A stretch of DNA of 64,000 nt from Turnera subulata. Its lineage: Eukaryota; Streptophyta; Magnoliopsida; Malpighiales; Passifloraceae. Location of the stretch: NCBI GenBank assembly GCA_028386065.3, contig JAKUCV010002091.1:1-64000 (forward strand), read 5' to 3'. How positions within the stretch are numbered: position 1 is the first letter of the stretch; each line of letters begins with the position of its first letter. Below are positions 47,671 through 58,136 of this stretch, piece after piece. Under the pieces are notes generated by a model, which searched no databases, had not been told where the DNA came from, and saw nothing but the letters and a program-made list of their open reading frames with translations. Position numbers and translations under genes: made by a program.

Positions 47671-49600
47671 CTAAATGGTCCCGGAGGTGGAGCTGCTCCA
47701 TCCAGATGTCTTACTAGTAGAAAGAGTAGAGATGTTATCGAAGTAGTAAGGTCTGTGAGCGAGTGGCATTGGCCTATCTGGGAGTGGGGGAATGTCTGTG
47801 TCACCTTCTAACATTTTGAGGGCATCCCCCGTGGTGGGTCTAAATGCCACCATCATATGAGCACAAAGAAGCCCCACGAGAACAAATCTCTCCATCACCC
47901 CCTTTGGTCCTTGCTCCTTTATTGTCTCGTCCAGAATTTCTCCTATCTTCCCAGATTTCGCAAGCTGCCACGCCCAATCTGTGATTAAAACCAGGGAATT
48001 AGCCGAAGAATCCGAGGATGCAATATCCAGGGCCTTCCTTCCGCTCATCACTTCAAGAACCACAATCCCAAAGCTGTAAACATCGCTCTTCTCTGTTAAC
48101 TGCCCATAGAGGGCATACTCTGGAGCAAGGTAGCCGTGTGTGCCTGCCACCCTGGTGGTGACATGCGACCGGCCATCCAGCGTTTGCTTGGCCAGCCCGA
48201 AATCTGCAACCTTAGCCTTCATGTCCAGGTCCAGTAGTATGTTGGTGGCCTTAATGTCCCGGTGGTAGATCGCGGGCTTGATGCCGTTGTGCAAGTAAGC
48301 CAGTCCGTTGGCCACGTCAAGAATAATGTTCTTCCGGCGAGGCCAGGAGAGTTGCTTTCTTTTGTTGTCGTTGTACAAGAAGTCCCCCAGGCTGCCATTG
48401 GACATGTAATCGTAGACAAGATACCTGCCGCCGGAGAAGCAGCACCCCCTGAGGGAGAGCAGATTCCTGTGCCTTATCCTGCTTATGATCTCCACCTCGT
48501 TGGAGAATTCTTCGTCCCCTCGGGAGTTGTCCTCCTCCAGCAGCTCGGGATGCATTTGCTTGACTGCGACTAAAGTGCCATCCTCCAGGGTCCCTTTGTA
48601 CACAACCCCATAACCACCCTTCCCCAGCAAGTTGGCCTGGGAGAACCCATTTGTGGCCCGTTCAAGCTCCTCCAATCGGAACCATCTCGCCCCGGCGGCC
48701 GCGTTGGCCCTGAAACTGCTCTGGACAGAATCAACAACATTCCAAGACGAATTAGAAGGCAGCTGCTCCTTCTCCCTGACCCGTTTCTTGTACAGAGCCG
48801 CCAGTACAAAAGCAAGCAGAACACCCCCAATAACACCACCCAACGATGCCAATACCACCTTCACCACCAATCCGTCATCTTTGCTACTACTAGCACTAGA
48901 GGACGGCTTCCTGTTCTCCGGGGTGTTGGTGAGCGGCACCCTGAGGGTACAGGCGGCGGTGGCGGGGTCCATAGGGCCGGCGTCGGAGGAGAAAGCGGTG
49001 GCGTATAAGCAAATGAACTCGAAGCAATTAGAGGAGGCGTTGGGGTCGAGATTGGTGAGTTGGGAGTTGACTTTGAAGGCAGCCTCGCGGCACAGGCTGC
49101 ACCTGGAGAGCACGGAGAGGTCACCCTTGCAAGCTATGTCAAGAGGGGTGGCGCCGCCGGTCTGGAGGGTCCAATCCCGAGCGGTAAAGATCCCAGCGCA
49201 CTTGGACGCATTCCCCACAAAGTCCTTGGGGTCCGGGAAGCAGAGAGGGACGAGGGAAGGGGATAGGGACATGGTGGAGACTAGGATTTGAAGGAAGTCG
49301 GTGAGGCAAGAAGAGGAAGCATCGAGGGTTGGGAGTTGGAAACATGGAAGTGTCCTTGAGGTACTGCGCTATTCCCATCCCATAAAGGCCAAGCAGAGCC
49401 TGGCAGCATTCTCCTACTCTTCCTCCTCCTCCTCCTCCTCCGGAAGTGGAACACCTCCCTCTATCCCATGCTACCCTTTTCATGTACCCCAGATCTATGG
49501 GACATGATGAAGATGATGATGAAGTGCTAGCCGAAATCATTAATGTGATGGCAAAGACAACAAGCTGTGAGCACAATAACAGGGTCTCCTTGTTGCCCAT
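47671..49600 (-). pseudogene. Second At1g11050-like receptor kinase, frameshifted in the ectodomain
   Basis: Reading from ATG 49600 gives a signal peptide and the start of the SPARK-type domain (CPIDLGYMKRVAW, a seven-Gly run), but the frame shifts at about 49340-49342, where an extra A ('ggaaacatgg') stands against 'ggaacatgg' in the third copy. The rest, open from 49272 to 47671 (533 codons), keeps the later ectodomain Cys residues, a membrane helix and a full kinase with GKGGYG, VAVKQM, HRDIK and ADFGLAK. A product starting at 49272 would lack a signal peptide. It is either a young pseudogene or a sequencing error in a real gene; the kinase half shows no other damage. Confidence 0.85.
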
Positions 49601-49910
49601 GTTTTGGAATCCTCTCTGCTATTCTTTTTTTTTTTTGTTTTTCCAGCAGAAAAACACACAGAGATCATTAAAGAATATTTGGTAACCCAACGTGAAGGAA
49701 TATTTAGCTGGGGAGTTGGCGCTCCGACTCTCAACATTGGCTGGCTGCCTCCTCCGTGCGTGCCGCGTGTGTTTAAAATATTACTTATGTCATGTGCCTG
49801 TGTCCCTTCTCGCCCATGAATTAAATACAACAATGCGCCTTCATTAGCTCACCCTGCTCTTTTTTTCTATACTACCTGTATATATATGAAGTCAAAACAT
49901 GCAATAGGAT

Positions 49911-51091
49911 TAGTTAATAAAGAAATCTATGTTACCGAATTAAAACATCCAATTTTTGTTTTAAATTTTTCTTTTTCTGCGGGATCAGAATAAACCTGAA
50001 TATTTTGATTAGAAAACAAACAAACTACATTAACTCTTTGTGGTTAACTATGTGTACGAGTTTATAATTAAGACAAGTAGTTAAGGCACCAGTTTTATGA
50101 CCATAATAACAACCACAAACCAAATGTATTGACCTATATATACACGAGCAAAATATATGAAGTCAAAGTCATTGGCTTCTTGTGCATATTGGTATGTACG
50201 TTTCTTATCAACTGGAGAGATTACTAGGGAGAGAGGAAGGATAGCATGGTGTTTCCTATGGTTGCCAAGAATAGTCCTCAAGTCCTCGTCGGTCTTTCAA
50301 CCAAGTATCACATATAGGATGTTTGGATTGACTCAGAGCTCCACTTGGACTTGGAATCTACAAAGGGATTGGAATTGTCGATTTGGGATTCATGCAAGCC
50401 TTGTGGGATTCTTATTTATTCTATTCTGATAGCGATAGCCATTTTTTTCGTTTCAAGATTTTCTTGGAGGCATTGCCCATAAATAAAAAGTGTGATAGTA
50501 ATAGTACTGCTAGTCCTATGGATATACATGGATTCTTGGGATCATGAGGTTTGGTTTGTGACAATGGCTTGATACAATTTTTCCTCCAGGTTTTATGGTT
50601 TGAATGGCATGCAGGATATTCATGGATTAAATTGGTTGGCTGGAAATTTTATTACTTCTTGGAGCAATATGGAGGACAAATACCACATCCACATCTGTTG
50701 TGGATTGGATTGATAGAAGCTCGGCGTAAGACCTATTCAAAGGCCCAACAACCATTAAGAAGTATAGCTGGCCCAAAAGATGAAGAAGTGAAAACAGGCA
50801 GACTGGCCTGGTACGGGAACAAGTGCATGGCACACAATGGTAAAATAAAAAGACAAATAGGTGCATGGTCTGAAAAGAGACAAACATGTATATGATTTAC
50901 AAATGTCAGAGGCAAAAAGAAAACTCCATATCCAACGAAGCAAAAAAAAAAAAAAATTGGTTGCTGGGTTAAATAAATTTTAACTTTATTTTAAAAATAA
51001 ATCCGTAACTCAACCAAAAAATCCCTAGTTTACCACCCAAGCTTATTATTTCAAAAAATTTTAGTATTGATAAACGGTGATAATGCATGAC
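49911..51091. other. Spacer between second and third kinase copies
   Basis: Noncoding and partly AT-rich. The shared upstream flank of copies two and three ends at about 49910 ('aaaacatgcaata'). Short open frames show no recognisable protein. Confidence 0.5.
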
Positions 51092-51104
51092 ACAAGGAGT
51101 CATT

Positions 51105-51226
51105 TTAGTGGCATCGCTCTTGGTGTTTATCTAAGAGGTCATGGGTTCAATTCCAAAAGTGGAATTGTAGGTGGTTTGGGGTAGGATGGGGATTATGGGT
51201 AGTTCTTAGGATTCCATGTAAAAAAA
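51105..51226 (+). mobile_element. Short tRNA-derived SINE, about 122 bp
   Basis: An exact 13-bp duplication ACAAGGAGTCATT lies at 51092-51104 and 51227-51239. Inside, 'ttagtggcatcg' is a weak box A and GGTTCAATTCC (51144-51154) a good box B, followed by a G-rich body and a short A-tail. The family differs from the SINEs at 13004 and 46247. Confidence 0.88.
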
Positions 51227-51239
51227 ACAAGGAGTCATT

Positions 51240-52017
51240 AAAGCCACTCAAAATTTATATTTTAACTAAAAAATTTTAAAAATAAAAAAATATGCCAATT
51301 TACTCACAAAAAGATGAAAAAGAAAACCAAAGTTCCACATTGAATAACAATCACACCTAGCCCTTCCTCCTCCCCCACCCGATCATATCAACACCACCAT
51401 GACAAACTAAACACCACAATCCATCTGCCACTAAAACTTGCAAAATTCAACACCACAACCAATATTGTGTAAACTGGATTGGACTAAATGGTTCGACAAA
51501 GTTAACCGCGAACCGGTGGTCGATTCGGTTTTTAAGAATTTTGAAAACGAGATTTCTTGTGGATCAAATTGGATCGGATGGTTTTCTCCAATTTTGGTTG
51601 AACCATTCAAATCAGACTCAATTTCCTTGGGTCATCTTTGAGATTTTCTCTTTTTTTCTAAAAAAAATCTAATAGCATATATTTAATGTTTGTTAAATTA
51701 ATTTATCACTATTATTTATCTAAATTTTTATATTTAAAAAATAATTTACAGATATTATAATATACATATATTTTATTTTTCATTATTAATCATTTTTATA
51801 GAATAAAATATTAATTTACGGTGGAGCCATAGGTTTTTAACCTTTACCTTACCCCGATTTTTAAAACCTTAATCACAACACAACACTACATTAACCAAAA
51901 ACCTAATAACCAAAACTCCCCAAATTTCTTCACAATTCGAACAATAACCCACCACAACCCACATCCATAAAAAAGAAAAAAAAAAGAAAAAAGAAAAGAA
52001 GAAAGAAGAGGAGTAAA
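51240..52017. other. AT-rich spacer, no gene
   Basis: A purine-only run at about 51967-52017 abuts the LTR fragment. The rest is AT-rich with no recognisable feature. Confidence 0.5.
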
Positions 52018-52075
52018 TGAAACGCCCCGACCTGTATTTACCGTACACAGTAATCACGAGCTGGAACTGTGACGA
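52018..52075 (-). mobile_element. Terminal fragment of a Tekay-like LTR
   Basis: The reverse strand ends in 'ggtcggggcgtttca' and matches the last ~57 bases of the LTR at 11797 with small differences ('cggtaaatac', 'actgtgtac'). It lies 11 bases from the point where the third kinase copy breaks off, so it probably marks the rearrangement. Confidence 0.75.
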
Positions 52076-52086
52076 CCAAACCAAAA

Positions 52087-53525
52087 TAAGATACCTGCCG
52101 CCGGAGAAGCAGCACCCCCTGAGGGAGAGCAGATTCCTGTGCCTTATCCTGCTTATGATCTCCACCTCGTTGGAGAATTCTTCGTCCCCTCGGGAGTTGT
52201 CCTCCTCCAGCAGCTCGGGATGCATATGCTTGACTGCGACTAAAGTGCCATCCTCCAAGGTCCCTTTGTACACAACCCCATAACCACCCTTCCCCAGCAA
52301 GTTGGCCTGGGAGAACCCATTTGTGGCCCGTTCAAGCTCCTCCAATCGGAACCATCTCGCCCCGGCGGCCGCGTTGGCCCTGAAACTGCTCTGGACAGAA
52401 TCAACAACATTCCAAGACGAATTAGAAGGCAGCTGCTCCTTCTCCCTGACCCGTTTCTTGTACAGAGCCGCCAGTACAAAAGCAAGCAGAACACCCCCAA
52501 TAACACCACCCAACGATGTCAATACCACCTTCACCACCAATCCGTCATCTTTGCTACTACTAGCACTAGAGGACGGCTTCNTTTGTGGCCCGTTCAAGCT
52601 CCTCCAATCGGAACCATCTCGCCCCGGCGGCCGCGTTGGCCCTGAAACTGCTCTGGACAGAATCAACAACATTCCAAGACGAATTAGAAGGCAGCTGCTC
52701 CTTCTCCCTGACCCGTTTCTTGTACAGAGCCGCCAGTACAAAAGCAAGCAGAACACCCCCAATAACACCACCCAACGATGTCAATACCACCTTCACCACC
52801 AATCCGTCATCTTTGCTACTACTAGCACTAGAGGACGGCTTCCTGTTCTCCGGGGTGTTGGTGAGCGGCACCCTGAGGGTACAGGCGGCGGTGGCGGGGT
52901 CCATAGGGCCGGCGTCGGAGGAGAAAGCGGTGGCGTATAAGCAAATGAACTCGAAGCAATTAGAGGAGGTGTTGGGGTCGAGATTGGTGAGTTGGGAGTT
53001 GACTTTGAAGGCAGCCTCGCGGCACAGGCTACACCTGGAGAGCACGGAGAGGTCACCCTTGCAATCTATGTCAAGAGGGGTGGCGCCGCCGGTCTGGAGG
53101 GTCCAATCCCGAGCGGTAAAGATCCCAACGCACTTGGACGCATTCCCCACAAAGTCCTTGGGGTCCGGGAAGCAGAGAGGGACGAGGGAAGGGGATAGGG
53201 ACATGGTGGAGACTAGGATTTGTTGGAACTCGGTGAGGCAAGAAGAGGAAGCATCGAGGGTTGGGAGTTGGAACATGGAAGTGTCCTTGAGGTACTGCGC
53301 TATTCCCATCCCATAAAGGCCAAGCAGAGCCTGGCAGCATTCTCCTACTCTTCCTCCTCCTCCTCCGGAAGTGGAACACCTCCCTCTATCCCATGCTACC
53401 CTTTTCACGTACCCCAGATCTATGGGACATGATGAAGATGATGATGAAGTGCTAGCTGAAATCATTAATGTGACGGCCAAGACAACAAGCTGAGAGCACA
53501 ACAACAGGGTCTCCTTGTTGCCTAT
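52087..53525 (-). pseudogene. Third At1g11050-like receptor kinase, truncated, start codon lost
   Basis: Very close to the second copy, sharing its upstream flank to 53821. The position of the start ATG (49600 in copy two) reads ATA at 53523-53525; the open frame instead continues to an upstream ATG at 53585, which adds a non-signal leader. The ectodomain frame is intact where copy two is shifted. Sequence matching the gene stops at about 52087, within the N-lobe after GGRYL, so HRD, DFG and the whole C-lobe are missing. 'aagatacc' is shared at the break. The coding sequence is also split by an N at 52581 with a 261-bp exact repeat, probably artefactual. Confidence 0.9.
52320..52842. repeat. 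Exact 261-bp direct duplication flanking an N
   Basis: 52320-52580 and 52582-52842 appear identical, including a variant base ('gatgtcaa') that copy two does not have. A one-base N at 52581 separates them. Two overlapping contig ends joined without merging would give exactly this picture. Confidence 0.9.
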
Positions 53526-53821
53526 GTTTTGGCTTTCCTCTCTGCTCTTTTTTTTTTCCTGCCAAAAAACACACACAGAGATCATTAAAGAATATTTGGT
53601 AATCCAACGTGAAGGAATATATTTAGCTGGGGAGTTGGCGCTTCAACTCTCAACATTGGCTGCCTTCTCCGTGCGTGTCGCGTGTGTTTAAAATATTACT
53701 TATATCATGTGTCTGTGTCCCTTCTCGCCCATGAATTAAATACAACAATGTGCCTTCATTAGCTCACCCTGCTCTTTTTTTCTATACTACCTGTATATAT
53801 ATGAAGTCAAAACATGCAATA

Positions 53822-55400
53822 TGTTGTAAATAATGGTAATTGACACATCAAATACAATGAAAATGGAGAAGAAGGAGTAGTAGAAGAGGAGCATAAAAAC
53901 TGAACGAGGAGAATGGAAGCTAAGCTTCTCTGGTTTTTCATTCCCTTTTTACCCACTGATATACATGTGTGTATGGCCTTTATAAAGCCATAATTATAGA
54001 TAAAGACATAAAAGGGTAGGTGACATTCACCCATTTTATAACACTCCCCTTTGAATGTCATTGTGTATTGGGAAGAATACGCTTAGGGAAAAACTGCCTC
54101 ATTAAAAATTTTACCAAGAAAAACCCAGTGGGATAAAAACTTGGTGAAGGAAAAAAGAGTGCAGTGCGTATTCTACTCCCCCTCATCTTGGCATCTCTTG
54201 ATTTCTTGATATCGTTGCATGCTAATCATCCTTGTCAACTTCTGGTGACGTATGCTTTGTCTGATCACCACTTTAATTTGACAATATGTGCAGCATTATC
54301 TCCATAATTCCTTGTTGGAACTCCTTCCTTGCTATCTTGTTTTGTGGTCCCGATGATATAGCAATGTCATATGTAAAGTTGTAGCAGATGTTTGTCTGTG
54401 CTTTATGTGGATCAAATAATGGACCTGCATCTACAAAACCAATTATATTCTTTTCGGGCATAGGGGTTAACATAATATCACATCGATTATACCCCGAAGA
54501 TAAGATCAAAGTTATATCTTGCCAATAGGCTTAATTTTTAAAACCTTCAGGCTTTATGTTATTAGCAACATAAATTGACTTTGATAGGGTATTGTTGGAC
54601 CAATCTAATTACTTTATAAGATTTTTCATCTCAAAATCCTTTCTTGAAATATAGCATTTCGAGACTTCTTCGGGAGTTCCAATTTAAACGCAAAAATAAT
54701 AGAAATGCACATACAGATATGAAACATTAACATAAGAAATAATAAATTCATACATGTATTTTATACTATGCATACACAAATGGGTTTAGAACATATAAAA
54801 ATCAACTTAATTTTGTATATTCCTGGGAATTAGTTGCTTCAAGCAACTTGAATCCTTCAGGGATTCTCATGCATATATCATGACTTATGGATCCATAGAT
54901 GTAGGCTGTAACAGCATCCATTTGATGCATTTCTAATTCTTTTCACATTATGCCAGAATTACCAAAAATAATTGCATCCACCACAGGGGAGTATATCTAT
55001 CTCCTCACAATTAATACCAAGTCGTTTGGGTAAAACCTTGTGCGATAAGCCGTGCTTTGTATATCTCTTTTCGCACAAATACCCATTTTCAATCGACTGG
55101 TTCCACACCATTTGGTGTGCGGACTACAGGTCCGGATAGTATCTTTCTTCACAACGGACTATAGGTCCGGAAAATATCTCGCTTCACAAGCGATTCTAAC
55201 ACAGCCTTAATCATGTTTCTCAATGTTGGCCAATCATACTACGCCTACATTCATTAGTAGATGTAGGTTCATGATCCTCATTTTATTTCAAAATATTTAG
55301 CGCTATATAAATATTCCGTCGACGGTTATTTCACGTTGGTTCCATCTCATTTCTGACACCGTAAAATTAATCGAGATCTCATTATTTTCATTTATTTTAG
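53822..55400 (-). mobile_element. Decayed Ty1/copia element, 3' part
   Basis: On the minus strand, broken frames read as copia reverse transcriptase (KWVFVRKR, EEIYSPVVDAI, about 54950-55110) and RNase H (GFVDAGPLFDPHKAQ...CYNFTY, 54380-54440). A purine tract 'aaaggggag' then precedes a short LTR, 53822-54043 (222 bp), starting TGTTATAAAATGG and ending TTTACAACA. Stops, deletions and unalignable stretches are frequent. The 5' half is missing. The LTR end adjoins the duplicated kinase flank at 53821. Confidence 0.8.
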
Positions 55401-55431
55401 GTACCTGAGTTACTTCAGGGGTTGTGCACCT

Positions 55432-56226
55432 CATAATGGTCAAGATTCTGGCCAGAAATCTGGGCCAAAACCGTATAGGATCAAATTAGAAACAAAATCG
55501 AGCAAAAAATCAATTTCTGGGCACCCATGACCGCCATGCCCAGCGGTCATCACTCCATGACCGCCAGGACCTGGCGGTCATCCCGAGATGGTCGCCCGAC
55601 TCTTCCGGTTTCATGCATTCTTTCCTTTTTCGGCCCCAAATCCCCCTAATTTCGCGCTGATTTGATCTAACCGTGTCATTAACCCCTAATCAACCCAGAA
55701 AATCCTCTTTTCTTGATTAGTACTCCCCCTAATCATCTCCTAATTGATTGATTCACATTAACATCCCCATTTTATGCAAAATCAACTCAAAAACACATTT
55801 ACCATTTACGGATGATTTAAGTGGAAAATCAGAGCTAAAATTAGTTTGCAAGTAATGTGGTTATGGGCCAATTAACTCGACAACCTAGGCCATATTTCAT
55901 CAACCTAGGCCTCTAAATTCACTCCTAGCCCAAAAATAAATCATCCCAATATAATTGGGTGAAATAAATAGAGAAGCCCAAATAAATGAAATAAGACAAT
56001 ATTTTAATGAATTAGACCTTAATATTTTTTTATCCTAAAATTAAATCTTCTCATTAATCCTAAGGTTCAAACATATAAATCCCCAATTCATAAAATATAT
56101 GCATTCTACTAAAATAAATTTTAAATGTGCCTTAGCAAGAGACCAAATCATCTCATTAATCTTATGGTTTGAGCACACTCAAAATCTATGTTAGAAGAAT
56201 ATTTGTGGGTCAAATTTGGGTGTTCA
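55432..56226 (-). mobile_element. Truncated Tat/Ogre-like LTR, inverted
   Basis: The reverse strand starts TGAACACCCAAATTTGACCC at 56226 and follows the same order as 58137-58950: the 'aatgagatgattt' repeats, the 'ggttgattaggggtt' block, then a GC-rich stretch of 'gaccgcc/ggcggtc' motifs. It ends near 55432, before the TATA region. Since it points away from 58137, the pair is head to head. Confidence 0.75.
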
Positions 56227-57340
56227 CGCATGCCCCAAGTAAGTCTTATCGACACATAGGGTAATATGCCCCGGGAAAATCAATACCTGGGCTAGCAAGC
56301 CCGGAAACCAAATAGGGTAGTATGCTCAGGAGTGATTCTAATCATACGGGGTAGCATGCCCCAAGCGAGTCGCATGGGGTAGCAAACCACAAAAAAACAA
56401 ATCAAGGGGTAGCATGCCCTGGAAAATCGAAACACGTCAAGGGGTAGCATGCCCCAATAGAGCAAAACATATACAAGGGGTAGCATGCCCCCGTAAATCA
56501 CACAAATCGAACGGGGTAGCATGCCCCGAAAACACATCACATAGCGGGGTAGCATGCCCCATAAAACTTGACTCAAAACATGGGGTACGTACGGGGTCTT
56601 TTGAACTGATTTTTTGTACCCCATTGTACGGGGCCTTTTGAACTGAGTTTTGTATCTCATCGTACGGGGCCCTTTTGTTTAGTGCACTTTCCCCATCGTA
56701 CGGGGGCTTCTAAATTGTGTAATTTGCCCCATCGTACGTGGTTTCTTAGTTGAGTGTTTACCCCATCGTACGGGGTTATTAAGTTTCCAATCAAGGGGTA
56801 GCATGCCTAAAAAAATCGACTCAAAAATGGGGTAGCATGTCGTGGAAAAATCAATTCAAATAATGGGGTAGCATTCCCCAGAAAAATCAATTCAAACAAT
56901 GGGGTAGCATGCCCCAAAAAGTCAAACAAATTAGGCCCCCTATGCCCTTTTAAAAGTCGGTTCATTAATGTGGGGTAGCATGCCTCTTGTTTCAAAAGTG
57001 GGCCCGCCATGCCGCTCGCATCATTTTACCAAAGGTTGGGCCTTACAACTCGTTCCATCGAGAATGCCCAAAATCCATATCAACTTTCTAAAAAACTGGG
57101 CCTTACCACTCATTCCATTTGAGAAGGCCCATGATGTAGGAGTACTTCAAAACTCATGGCAGCTATGCCTCTATTGCGTGGCGTCAACTCAACGAGTCAA
57201 AAACCGAGGCATGACATGCCCCTTGTCTGCTACTGGAATCTAATTCTCGGATATGGGCATGGCATGCTAGTTGGTCTACGACCAATGATGTTTGCAAGAT
57301 TCAGGCACGCCATGCCCCTTCAGCCAATAACTCTACGACA
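56227..57340. repeat. Array of quasi-palindromes GGGGTAGCATGCCCC and CCCCATCGTACGGGG
   Basis: About a dozen copies of a 15-base unit that can pair GGGG with CCCC around GCATGC lie at, for example, 56348, 56406, 56441, 56477, 56513, 56546, 56797, 56829, 56862, 56899 and 56972, spaced 30-60 bases by AT-rich sequence. A central block (about 56590-56780) instead has six copies of a second motif, (CCCCAT)CGTACGGGG, also self-complementary. From 57000 decayed 'catgcccc' forms persist. The position just inside an LTR start suits the 3' noncoding tandem-repeat zone of Tat/Ogre elements. The minus-strand open frame 56292-56660 with repeated GMLP is a by-product of the repeat. Confidence 0.85.
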
Positions 57341-58136
57341 TCTAAGCCTGCATAAGATGATGAACCTTCGATGTGGTCACCTTCATTAAAAACTCATTTT
57401 CAATCAAATCTACCTTATTTAAGAAACCAACATCCTATGTCTAAGTGATGCATGAACATGTCTAAATGTGTTGTCTTTTCAATTCATGGGGGATGCTCCC
57501 TAATTTCTACATGATTGATGCAAGTGCTCTCTACTTCTACATGATGTGTTGTTTTCTTTTTCTTTTTTTCTTTTTCTTTTCTGAATGCAAGTGCCATCTA
57601 CTACTACATGATGTTGTTGTGTGCGAAATGTCCCTCATATGATGCATGAATTTTGAAAGTTATCTGAGCCAGGATGGAAGTCAAGCTATTTTGAAAATAA
57701 AGGCGAGTTATCCCATAAATGAAACACCCGTATCCCAAAATAATCAATTAAATTAATTATAACAGGTGAAATGACCAAATTGCCCTTCTAACCATAAAGT
57801 CATAAATCACATATCTAATCATAACAAAGCGAGTCATGCTCAACAGTCATATCATGTCATCAGGCACACAATACAAATTATGGTATGTTAGCAAACAAGG
57901 CACGTAACACAAAAAAACCATACTAACAGGCATTGTTCATCACATAGGCACACTGTACACATAATGAGGCACACAACAGCAAAGTTATCATCATCAACAT
58001 ACAGCATGCAACAGCAACATTAACACAGCAGGCATTCAAACATACCGCATCCAATGCCAAACAAGTATTACCACTCATATACCATGTCAATTAACTGAGT
58101 ATTGTAAGCAATAACGCATACAAAGGTTTATATGTA
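57341..58136. other. Repeat-derived spacer between the inverted LTRs
   Basis: Noncoding. 57860-58070 has loosely repeated 'aggcacacaa' and 'aacagca' phrases. No coding frame or RNA gene seen. Confidence 0.5.

Noticed and set aside
48632..49291. 219-codon plus-strand frame
   Set aside because: Shadow of the second kinase copy; the same shadow reappears over the third copy.
56292..56660. Minus-strand frame with repeated GMLP
   Set aside because: Produced by the palindromic DNA repeat; peptide periodicity follows the DNA unit.
56227..57000. CRISPR-like array
   Set aside because: Plant nuclear context, units of 15 bases with uneven spacers, and no Cas genes.
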